A stretch of DNA of 64,000 bases, from positions 1-64,000 of the forward strand of contig SNVD02014125.1 in the NCBI GenBank assembly GCA_013180625.2. The letters run 5' to 3'. The notes beneath the pieces are model-generated. The model saw only the letters and a list, made by a program, of their open reading frames with translations, did not search any database and was not told the origin of the DNA. Below, in pieces: positions 50,201-64,000 of the stretch; positions within the stretch are counted from its first letter, which is position 1, and every line of letters begins with the position of its first letter. The translations under genes and the position numbers were made by a program. This stretch comes from Boswellia sacra (lineage: Eukaryota; Streptophyta; Magnoliopsida; Sapindales; Burseraceae).

Positions 50201-51043
50201 TCTCTTAGGCATTTGTACGACAATTTAAAATGTATCACATGTAAATCAAAACAGCAATCCTAAGCACACAAACTATGATTTGCTCAGAAAAATACGAAGT
50301 CTTCCCTCCACCCCACACTTGAATTGTATCAATAGCAATAAAGCACAAACAAAAGGGCAAGAAATATGCCAAAAGGGGTAAGTTTTGGGGTCTTTTTTTT
50401 ATATTAAAAAAGACAAGTTTGCAAAATTATTGGATAATCTAGTTAGTTCAACACAATTAACAAAGATACCCCCCTTTCAACACACAAACAAGTCCTCTTG
50501 TTGAGCAATGGTTGACCAAATACTCAGCACACTTGTTGTTGTTCAACACAATTAACAAAAATACCCTCCTTTCAACACAAAAACAAGTCCTTCTTGTTGA
50601 GCAATCGTTGACCAAATACTCAGCACACTTCCTCAGGAAGTCCAGTATTTTCCTTAACAGGCACGACGAGCATTTCTCCCATGAAGTGTAATTCATAGCA
50701 ATTTTACCCAAAATATTTCTGGAATGACTTTTTTCAAGTCAACCCCAAATTTTAGCCATCTTTTCATTTACCCCTCTCAAAGTAAATATCATCAATGATG
50801 CAATAAAGCTGCAAACGAATTTCTTCTAATTTCCTAAATCAAGCAGAAACCAATGCGAATTAAAGAGAAGGGAGTACATGGAACGGTGACGATAAGGAGG
50901 ATGTGAGGGTGAAGACGGATCTGAGAAGAGAAGTTTTGTTTGGTGAGGATCTGCCATTCTCCGACACCGTTTTGGTAGCAATCGACAGCTGATGACGACG
51001 CGAGAGCGAGAATCAAAGCGACGACCAGATACTTGCTCTTCAT
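41297..51043 (-). CDS. Secretory-pathway protein with thioredoxin-like segments and a C-terminal AlgH/UPF0301 domain
   Basis: Eight exons, 50878-51043, 49361-49768, 49099-49172, 48594-48992, 44691-46041, 43820-43914, 42934-43075, 41297-41982, give 1106 aa with all phases matching. It opens with a signal peptide (MKSKYLVVALILALASSSAV). The first thioredoxin-like segment lacks active cysteines (VPWSGESRSL, about residue 56). A second has FCGWT (about 170), a third has CPSC (about 327), and the best one has WCGFC (about 760). A long low-similarity, Ser/Glu-rich linker lies at about 400-600. Residues about 945-1100 are AlgH/DUF179 (FEGLIVNRHISW, LSFGGPV, GYSSWGWDQL). A multi-thioredoxin plus AlgH protein exists across plants; I recall Arabidopsis At3g19780. 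Its function is unknown to me; ER-lumen redox work is inferred from the signal peptide and CxxC. Confidence 0.88.
46745..46935. repeat. ACCATA-type low-complexity block with inverted symmetry
   Basis: The first half consists of ACCACCATA/ACACAATACCAT words and the second half (from about 46868) of their reverse complements (TATGGTGGTATTGTG). The whole could fold into an imperfect hairpin. It lies in the 2.5-kb intron between exons 4 and 5 of the thioredoxin-AlgH gene. Confidence 0.7.
47303..47452. repeat. Foldback sequence, about 150 bp
   Basis: The left arm (GCATAAAATTCGAGATTTTT, then ATAAACTTCGGGAAATGAGC) is mirrored on the right (GAGTATAAATTTTAGG reversed, ending AATCTCGAACTTTATGC). Inside the left arm, CATAAACTTCGGGAA occurs twice. 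Probably a MITE remnant in the same intron. Confidence 0.65.
50446..50635. repeat. 95-bp direct tandem duplication in an intron
   Basis: Two copies begin GTTCAACACAATTAACAAA (50446 and 50541) and continue through AACAAGTCCT.CTTGTTGAGC to ACTCAGCACACTT with few changes. They lie in the first intron of the thioredoxin-AlgH gene. Confidence 0.8.
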
Positions 51044-52366
51044 CAGCTTCGAAAACCGAGAAAACTACCACTCCACTTCTTTTTTCTTCCACTCTAGTCT
51101 GGTTATTGGCTTCGCAAGCAGTGAAGCTTCAGCCTCGAAGGGGCGACTGAGTGGAGAGTGACGTGAGACCGAGAGATAGTGAACTGGTGGGTATATAGAA
51201 AAATAGCCCCCTTTTCTTTTGAAGTGTTATTTTGTCAAAGTTGGGCTGTATACGAATCTGATATGACCACAATATTTTTTTTCCTTAAAAAAAAATTACT
51301 ACCTTAATAGATTTAAAGTTAGATTTTTACTTCATCTATTATGTAATTTCAGCATAAATTAGATAAAATCAGTAAATTAATATATAACTGAAAAAAAAAT
51401 ATAAATTAAAAATTGTTAAAAGTTATATAATATTTTATTTTTAAATTTTTATAAATAAATGTAATTAAAAAAAGGTGTAGCACCCTATTTTTGTAAATAC
51501 AAATAATCGATCTTTTTTTTTTTAAAGAATATTTTTGTTTTGGAGAGAGCCATCTACCATACGTAGACCAAAATATTAAGGTTCATTTTACGATACATAT
51601 CAGTTGAGCACCATGTATAACGATCTCGTTGCGGCCCCATGAAAGTTCCTCATAAACATTCTGATATTCTTTCCTTCTAAATTGTAGTTCTCTGCTGTAA
51701 GCTCTATCTACAGGCGTGTGGTTTTAGAACGTACATTATGACATAATACAGGACAAATTAGAGTTATGAAAATAAATTAGGAATCGTGAAAAGGATTATG
51801 ATACATTTTTTTAATAACAAAATTTACACAATAACATATTCAACAATTTACAATGTTTTCTTTAAAAGTACAGAAATAGAAAAAGAATCCTTCAGTTTTA
51901 TACAAACAAATCCTTCAGTTTTATACAAACAAATCCTTAGATTTGTACTTTGGGTGCTAGTCGGGTTACTTGAAAGTTGAAAAAAAAGGGTTATCAATGA
52001 AAAAGGAGCCTTTCCTGATATATATTAAAAACCATAAGAATCATTCACTGGAAGAATCTTATCTTTACCCTCCCTGGTGCTTCTAATATACATGGGAATC
52101 AATACTCTCTAAAGTCCAATCAGGACCAACGATGGAAATCTGAACCACAACACAAAATTCTGCATTTTCAACGTCTCTAAAGGACATAAACTAGTATCCA
52201 GAACTAATGATCTACAATCTAGGATTGCAGTCAAAATTTTGATCACCATTCAATGGTCAAGAATGGTTCATTACGTTATCCAACCAGTAAGCATGCACCT
52301 CCTCTTTATTTCGCGTTAACATGAGCATTAGTTAATGATGCATCAAATCAATTACTATGTGCCATT
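51044..52366. other. Thioredoxin-AlgH promoter and TANMEI 3' region
   Basis: From 51044 to about 51200 is the less AT-rich leader and promoter of the thioredoxin-AlgH gene. The rest is AT-rich and gene-free. A 22-bp unit, AATCCTTCAGTTTTATACAAAC, is repeated at 51886-51940 (two full copies plus a partial third). Confidence 0.5.
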
Positions 52367-57749
<5,383 letters not shown>

Positions 57750-58830
57750 TCTCACTTAAATTTTACAATACACACCAATTCACTTTGGAGAGCTTCAAGC
57801 CACCAGGAAACCAGGCCAGACCCACTTGCATAACACGTGAGCTTCAACGTTGCTTTGGTAATTGGAACACAGTGTAATCTACCAAAAATCAAAATAGATT
57901 TCTACTTCATGAGTGAGTCATTAATTTATTGAACCTAAGCAAGCAAGCCTGATTGCTCTAAGGAAAGGAAGTTTCAATTGCTCTTCTTGACCCCTCCAAA
58001 TTCCCTTTTTGCTCTAAAGTTTCTATTTACTTTTCTATGATAGTCATTAAAAATACAAATATTTTGAGCAATTATGAAGAATTACTAAGATTAGGGACAC
58101 AAAATCAACGAATAAAAAATCAAAACAAATTGTATTTTTATCATTCAACACTAATATTTCATTAGGATAACAGTCAAATAATTTTGTTATTGCTTTCGAT
58201 AAAGAAAAAAAATTGTGGTTTTACCATACAGCAAACAATTATCTCAAACTTAAATTGATGAATTGTAAACAGCCTATAATTCCAGTATTATTTTAATAAA
58301 TTCTTGTAATATAAATCACTGAAACTACCATATCAAAATGAAAAACTGAAGTTGAAAATAATTACAATCCACCCTGCTATTGAGACTTCAAACTTTTGAA
58401 AAGCCAAGATTCTCCTACCTGAATACTCAGTCCAGCAACTACGTGTGAGCCATAAACCTTCTCCTGTTCTTCAGTTCTGACTGCTAAAACGATAAAAAGA
58501 GCAATCAATGAATCACTGGAAACTCATTTTACTTCTTTTTTTTCATTGAAATCTCTGAATCAAGATTTACGGTAACTAGAATTGAAAGCGATACGATTAA
58601 ATGCCAAAATCATCAGAAAATTGATGGAAGAACAAACAAAGATGAATTAAAGAAGAAGACACTAACACTAGCTTGAGCAATTGGCTGTTTCTTTGAAGAT
58701 TGCTCTTTCCTTCTTCTTCGTTCCTCTGTTTCATTATTTTCTTCTTTTTCTTTCTTATATTTTCCTTCTCTCTCTTCTCCGTCTCTGGATCTTTCTTCCC
58801 AGTCTGACAATCATCCCGCGACTGAAAAAG
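57750..58830 (-). other. TANMEI leader with a probable 5' UTR intron
   Basis: A donor-like CAG|GTAGGA (58419/58418) and an acceptor-like TTGGTAG before 57878 suggest a leader intron of about 540 bp. Farther up (58640-58800) the coding strand is strongly GAA/AGA purine-rich. Small open frames in this stretch follow that composition and are not treated as genes. Confidence 0.5.
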
Positions 58831-60220
58831 CTTTTTTTTAAGGAGAAATGAGAATATTCTACAAGTTTTGGGGGCTTTTGGTTGTTTCAATTCCAAGGTA
58901 GCAACTTTCCGCACGTCCTAGGAAAGGTAAATATCATCTAACACCCAAGTATTTTACCTCTCCATAGAAGCCCACTTTTCGGTTTCTACGCTGGATTTCC
59001 CCCGCCGTTATATTTCATCGTTACAAGTAACCAGAGTGAGGGCAAAACTGCATTTAGCTCACCAAAGGCCAAAAATAAACAAAACTATAACAGGAATAAA
59101 TAAATTAATTAGAAAATTGAAGTTAAAAATGTATTATTGATCAATAAGAATACCATTTCACATGCAAAATTAATACTAATAAAATGCCAATTAGAAGGAA
59201 AAATAAAAAGGAACCGAATTCAACTAGGTCTTCATTTCATTTCTCAGCATGCAGTCAAACTTTTGAGAAATAAACAAAATAGAAAGAAACTAAGGAGAAA
59301 AGAAAAATGAAAAAAATCACATAACAAAATTGTAAAACTGAGCCCACATCTATTTTAATTGAAATGCAAGCCCAAACCCATCGTCTATTTATTAGCCAAC
59401 CCGGTCCATCTCCTTCCTCCTTTTTTTCCACCACTTGAGACACAAAAATAGAGAGAGGGCAATTGAAAGAAAGAAAAAAAAAAGAACAGAGAAGGGGAGC
59501 TGCGGGATGAGTTGAGGGAGTTGAGAAATTTGGGAAATTTTGGGGAACTTTTCCATACGGCAAGCTAGGTGGAGCATTGATCATGGGCCTCTACAAGCTA
59601 ATCCAGTTGTGTGTCAAGATTTGTGAGTAGATTATCTTTCAAGATTTTTCATAATTTAGTGTATTTAATCCTTGGTTTTTTCTTATGATTTAAGTCATTA
59701 GTAAAATTAGTTGAGTTTCTCATAGTTTTTATTGACAAATAAATTGTTACTAGAATAAGTGATGAATGATTATACTAGTTTGAAGTGTAATTGTGTGTAA
59801 AGTATTGATTGTTAGAAAAAAGAATTGTTATGGGTTGTGCTAACAATTCAATAATTGAGTATATAGCAATAGTTGTTTATATAGCATGTAGAACGGAAAA
59901 ATTCATATTTTTAGGTTTAAAGTCTTCTAGTTGATTCAAGTGCAATGTTGTCACTATTTAGAGAAATGATGTCAATCATGTTGTTGAAAATCATTTTAAC
60001 ATCCTGTTTTCAAGGTTTCTTGAAGTGCTTGAAATTGTTTTTTTATTTTTTTAGATTGATTATATTGAATCACATAGAATTTTAGCCTGGATTTCAAAAA
60101 ATATTCAAGATTTGATAAAGTTGCATGAAAAGCAAAGATTTTGCATATGAAACAGTTTTGAAAATTAGTTTTTGCAAAAATAAGAAAGTTAAGGTTTGTT
60201 ATACTAAGCTAGTATCAACT
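58831..60220. other. Intergenic region, no gene recognised
   Basis: AT-rich, no family match. A G-rich patch (about 59490-59630) includes an ATG at 59583 followed by only 16 codons before a stop. It could be the start of an uncharacterised or noncoding transcript, but nothing supports a protein. Confidence 0.4.
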
Positions 60221-60224
60221 CACT

Positions 60225-60760
60225 TAGATAGTGAGCCAGCAAATTCACTTAGATAGTGATACAAATTAAGGTCTTTGAGACCTACCTAGATACACATAGA
60301 GGCTTTAGGTCGTGTGATCTGGTTGTTTTAGCCCTTTGGGAACAGTTTATTACTCATGTGTATGACCAGTTTGACAGGCCTGTGCAATGTTAGATCTCGC
60401 CAGATAATATCAAATATCAGATAGTACTACTAACGCAATGTAAATCTTGCCAGGTAGGATCAGTTCAGTAGTATTATATTTGTCTGTGCGATGTTAGCCC
60501 TCGCTAAGTATGACCAGCTTATCAGTTACATAGATAGAGGTCTTTGAGACCCATTTAGACACAAACAGAGGTTTTGAGCTGTGTAATCTAACTGCTTAGT
60601 CCTTTTGCAGGTAGCTTTGCGTGCGTATGATTAGATTACTCTACTTGCGTGATGTTAGATCTCATCAAATACGAGAAAATACAAATATCTCTACCTGTAC
60701 GATGTTAGATCTCGCCAAATATGATCAGACAACTTCAGGGGTAATTGTTTAGTATAATCA
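60225..60760. repeat. Degenerate tandem repeats, about 260-bp and about 35-bp units
   Basis: Two long units (about 60260-60520 and 60530-60760) share GGTCTTTGAGACC, GA.ACA.A.AGAGG.TTT.G and TTAG.CCTTT in order. Nested in them, the motif ATGTTAGATCTCGCCAAATATGATCA recurs five times with variation, near 60387, 60436, 60487, 60655 and 60702. The sequence is not coding. It may be the remains of a retroelement's repeated noncoding region. Confidence 0.65.
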
Positions 60761-61164
60761 AAAGTGTGTTTTAAGCACGTATATATAAGTTAGCTTGAGA
60801 AAAGAAATTTTATTTACAAAAGTTATTTGAAATAAGATTTTTAAGACAATTATGTTTTATGTTTTAAATAAAGCTTGAACAATGGTTTTAGCATAAATAT
60901 CATGAGTTTTGTTTTATATGATGAGAAAATACATTCCCTTTATTGTTTTTAAAGTGTAAAAGTATGTAAAAGAATTTGAAGAATACTAATCGAGGGTTTA
61001 TTTATTTTAAAGTTCTGCGAAAGATTTGATGATATTTTTGACAGGTATGGCAACTTTTCCTAGGTAAAAATGAGGTGAGATTTTCTAGTAAGTAATGCCG
61101 CTATATGATTTGTAGCTTTTTAGTAAACAATCTCTTTTATTTTTTATAAGCTAGAAATATGTTA

Positions 61165-61460
61165 CACTACTACAAAAACACTCATCAATGAGTGTTAAAA
61201 TGGGATAATGATGATAGTTTGAAACCCTCATTTATGCGCCTCATATCGTAAGGGTTCTTCAAAACGATGACAGTTTCAAACACTCATCTATTTGCACATA
61301 TACGATGACAATTTTTAAAACAACTGTGATTGTTTTATGTTTAAAGTGTCTTCATAGTGCAGATGCAATGGCAACTTTTTCTAAACAACACTCATCTTTG
61401 TAAAATTAAAATGTTTATATAATGACAGTATTGTTGTTTACAATCGTCATCTTATTAATT
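61165..61460 (-). mobile_element. CACTA (En/Spm) transposon terminus
   Basis: The + strand begins CACTACTACAAAAACACTCA, the typical CACTA terminal inverted repeat. It is followed by subterminal repeats in both orientations (GATGATAGTTTGAAACCCTCAT, GATGACAGTTTCAAACACTCAT, AATGACAGTATTGTTGTTTAC). The opposite terminus (TTTTTGTAGTAGTG) was not found in the window, so the element is truncated or continues in rearranged form. Coding remains to its right are read on the - strand toward this end. Confidence 0.75.
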
Positions 61461-62099
61461 TTTTTGTTAAAAAATTTAAATTATTTTTTGAAAATATCAT
61501 AGATGTTGCTCTAATTTATATATTAGATATTGAAACTTGTAGGTATATAAAAAACAAATCCATAAATCTAAATTAATAGCCACAAGTATATAAATCCACA
61601 TATCTATATTCAAATTTCATTACAACCAAAAGTTAACAACAAAATCTTCAAAGTAAAGTAGTGCTTCATCAACAAGAATGATTCCTTTGAAAAAATTGCA
61701 AAATTATAGTACTTTCACCATGATTCCTTCCAAAAACTGCAAAACAATAAGACCTTTTTATCAAAAAAGTAATAAAACAACAACAAGAAAAAAAATAAAA
61801 GAATGAAGAAAAAATATATGGTTACTAACTATCTTATAAAAATTACAATAAACAAAAGAAAAAAAAGAAATATATAATTGCAAAAAGTAGCTAGATTTAC
61901 CTGTTGCATGGTATTGAAGTCATAAAAGGCATGATTTCTTTCAAAAAGATGCAAAATGTGGCACTTTCACTATGACCCCTTCAAAATATATTGCAACCAA
62001 AATTATCTATAATTCAAACAAAAAATTAAGAAGATATATGAATCACCAAAATTCACTAGTATAATATCAAATTATTAATAATATACATACCATATACTA

Positions 62100-62740
62100 T
62101 TATAAGTGAAACAAAACTTCCATAGATACTCCGCCCACTCGAATCTAATCTCATCAATCGCTTCTTGGTCATAACTTTCTGTTCTAGCAAACTATAAACA
62201 TAAAATCATAATTTTAAAGATTACATCTAAATATGGATGATTTCAATTTAAACACAAATATGAAATTACCTTATTCTCAAAAAATCCATTAAGATCAGTA
62301 ACAATCTCCTTCATATACGCCAAAACATAGTATCCACACTCAACATTTGTTGGTTGTCGAGCGCACTACACAACAAGGTATATAATTAGAATATTTAAAA
62401 ATAATATCTTTCAACAAAATGCAACAAATTAATGTAACAGTAAAATAAGTTTTAAAAAGACATAAGATTTCATACATAACTTAGTTTAGCAAGAGCACAC
62501 AATAATGTTGAGTTGATGTAATTAAAATGATAGAAGAAAGAAACAGTACCTTTGATGCAAGTTCGGACTCGTAAATTCCTTTGCAATTCTGCACTATTTA
62601 AGGAAAGATTATAAATTAAATTGTAAATTTCCTCACAACTCCTTCAAAAAAATGTGACCATTTGACTACACCTTAATCTTATGAGAAACATGACACATAT
62701 ATCGAGGATAATATGCATTTTTATCTAGTCATAGGTTCAA
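62100..62740 (-). pseudogene. C48 (Ulp1-like) cysteine protease relic of a CACTA element
   Basis: Short exon-like blocks on the - strand read QNCKGIYESELASK (about 62553-62595), CARQPTNVECGYYVLAYMKE with IVTDLNGFFENK (about 62270-62366) and ARTESYDQEAIDEIRFEWAE (about 62103-62190). VECGYYV contains the catalytic Cys of Ulp1-type SUMO proteases, which CACTA and Mutator-like elements often carry. Splice-like borders flank the blocks. The His and Asp part of the triad was not found, so this is a fragment. Confidence 0.65.
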
Positions 62741-62831
62741 CAACAAAATTAGAAGTGCAAATAATCAATAAAATTAATAATTTAGCACCCAAATTACTTA
62801 AAGTTGAATAGAACAAATTAAAAAATAATTA

Positions 62832-63242
62832 AAGGGATAATTCTAATTTGCCCCTGAGGTTAGGCTCAAAAAAAATTAAGGACCTCAGTTTTCTGAAATC
62901 TAATATTGCCCCCTGAGGTTACTGTAGCACTGTTAGATTTAACGGAAAATGTATTAAACCGTTAGATTTAACGGAAAATGTATTAAATAATAACTTAATG
63001 TTAATATTAGATTTAACAAAAAAAATGTATCAAATAATAATTTAACGCTAATAAGCAGTAAAATAGACTATAATACACTTTTCTAAATGGTTTATAAAGA
63101 GTTAAGTTACTATTTAATACATTTTCTGTTAAATCTAACGGTGCTACAGTAACCTCAGGGGGTAATTTTAGGTTTCAGAAAACTGAGGTCCTCAATTTTT
63201 TTTAGACCTAACCTCAGGGGGCAAATTAGAATTATCCTTATA
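62832..63242. mobile_element. MITE-like foldback element, about 410 bp
   Basis: The outer 130 or so bases are inverted copies: left end GGGATAATTCTAATTTGCCC, then CTGAGGTTAGG; right end read backwards AGGATAATTCTAATTTGCCC, then CCTGAGGTTAGG. Both arms continue with ACCTCAGTTTTCTGAAA and GGTTACTGTAGCAC.GTTAGA. The left arm also holds a short internal duplication (CGTTAGATTTAACGGAAAATG). No clear target duplication was identified. Not coding. Confidence 0.75.
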
Positions 63243-63577
63243 ATAAAGTACATAATAGATTTTTATTTGTGCGAGTCATGAGGTATTCCAAATTTCAATC
63301 CCTTTCTTTATTTCACTAAACGTTAGATATATAATTTGCTCTCTCTCCAAATCCAAGTTAAAAAAAAAATTAACCATTACCAAGAAGCTTCGATAATTAA
63401 TTAATTATACTACGTAATATATTTGTAACCAATAATTTATAAATATACTCTTCCATATAATTATCTTTTCAAAGCTTACTAATAATTACTAAACATTCTA
63501 ATTTGATACTTCCAAGTGTGTTATAAAACCTGATTAAAATATACACTAATTTCATTGAAGGGACACATACGCTTTAA
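63243..63577. other. AT-rich stretch before the PPR gene fragment
   Basis: No coding features. It joins the MITE-like element to the open PPR frame that begins after a stop at 63575-63577. Confidence 0.4.
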
Positions 63578-64000
63578 CACAAACAGATCCATGCAAGTGC
63601 CTTAAGATCAGGAGAAGCATCATCAGTTTCTGTCAGCAATGCTTTAATCACCATGTATGCCAAAGCTGGAAGCATCGATGCGGCAAGGCGAGTATTCAAT
63701 CAGATTCATTGGCACCAAGAGACCGTCTCTTGGACTTCCATGATCATAGCTTTAGCTCAACATGGTCTTGGAGAAGAGGCAATACAACTGTTTGAGAAAA
63801 TGTTGGCACTTGGTATCAGGCCAGACCATATAACTTATGTTGGTGTGCTCTCTGCCTGTACACATGTGGGATTGGTGGAGCAAGGACGGAGCTATTATAA
63901 TTTGATGAAAAATGTGCACAATATTGAACCCACCCCAAGCCATTATGCATGCATGGTTGACCTGTTTGGTCGTGCTGGATTGCTACAAGAAGCATACAAT
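63578..64000 (+). CDS. PLS/E-class pentatricopeptide repeat protein, 5'-truncated, runs off the edge
   Basis: An open frame of 141 codons starts directly after a TAA and continues past the window. It reads KQIHASALRSGEASSVSVSN, ALITMYAKAGSIDAARRVFN, VSWTSMIIALAQHGLGEEAI, LGIRPDHITYVGVLSACTHV and SHYACMVDLFGRAGLLQEAY, the regular repeats of PLS-class plant PPR proteins that bind organellar RNA. It resembles the second half of the Arabidopsis At2g22070 type, from memory. The repeats that should lie upstream are absent: the frame begins in mid-repeat, next to transposon remnants. Either an intron or a transposon insertion lies there, or this is a 5'-truncated copy. Confidence 0.8.

Noticed and set aside
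51000..51092. Alternative upstream start for the thioredoxin-AlgH gene in another frame
   Set aside because: The start at 51043 gives a clear signal peptide and keeps phase with exon 2; the alternative frame reads an Arg/Ser-rich peptide that does not join the gene.
58597..58914. Lys/Glu-rich open frames of 65-105 codons on the - strand
   Set aside because: They reflect a purine-rich stretch in the presumed TANMEI leader, not a protein domain.
59583..59633. Gene start ATGGGCCTCTACAAGC on the + strand
   Set aside because: It meets a stop after 16 codons and no supported downstream exon was found.

Overview
This window is nuclear DNA from a flowering plant, most likely a core eudicot. Genes are split by many short GT-AG introns, intergenic DNA is very AT-rich, and plant transposon families are abundant (Ty1/copia, CACTA, MITEs). 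The intact genes are conserved plant housekeeping genes, several with plastid targeting. The species cannot be fixed from the sequence alone. Exon models were built by hand from splice sites, reading-frame continuity and remembered family sequences; no alignment was run.

Left part (1-8.6 kb): a MITE, then the anamorsin/DRE2 gene on the + strand (8 coding exons, 274 aa, cytosolic Fe-S assembly). Convergent to it is a small YGGT-family gene on the - strand, best matched to CCB3/YLMG3 (thylakoid cytochrome b6 heme attachment).

8.3-23.2 kb is a duplicated and decaying block. It holds at least four copies (A-D) and one stray exon of a cdc2/CDKA-like kinase gene on the - strand. All are broken, and the two best preserved share the same kinase-dead substitutions. 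A 452-bp near-perfect inverted-repeat element with a 5-bp target duplication sits in copy A's flank, and its empty site survives in the paralogous flank. A 5.2-kb Ty1/copia retrotransposon (LTRs about 1.4% diverged, one pol frameshift) interrupts copy D.

23.2-31.3 kb has no intact gene: LTR-like debris, a roughly 1.2-kb tandem repeat family with a repeated micro-exon-like block, a CDK-like exon relic and a short plastid rps12-derived fragment.

Right part (31.3-57.8 kb) holds four - strand genes in a row: a plastid YceD/DUF177 protein (23S rRNA accumulation) with an apparently mutated splice donor; a DHHC palmitoyltransferase with an antisense PPR fragment in an intron; a 1106-aa secretory-pathway protein with several thioredoxin-like segments fused to an AlgH/UPF0301 domain; and the WD40 protein TANMEI/DSE1. 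From 58 kb on there are long leader and intergenic DNA, a degenerate tandem repeat, a CACTA terminus with a C48 (Ulp1-like) protease relic, a second MITE-like foldback, and the 5'-truncated start of a PPR gene running off the right edge.

No CRISPR, rRNA or convincing tRNA gene is present. The genes are independent plant transcription units, not operons.
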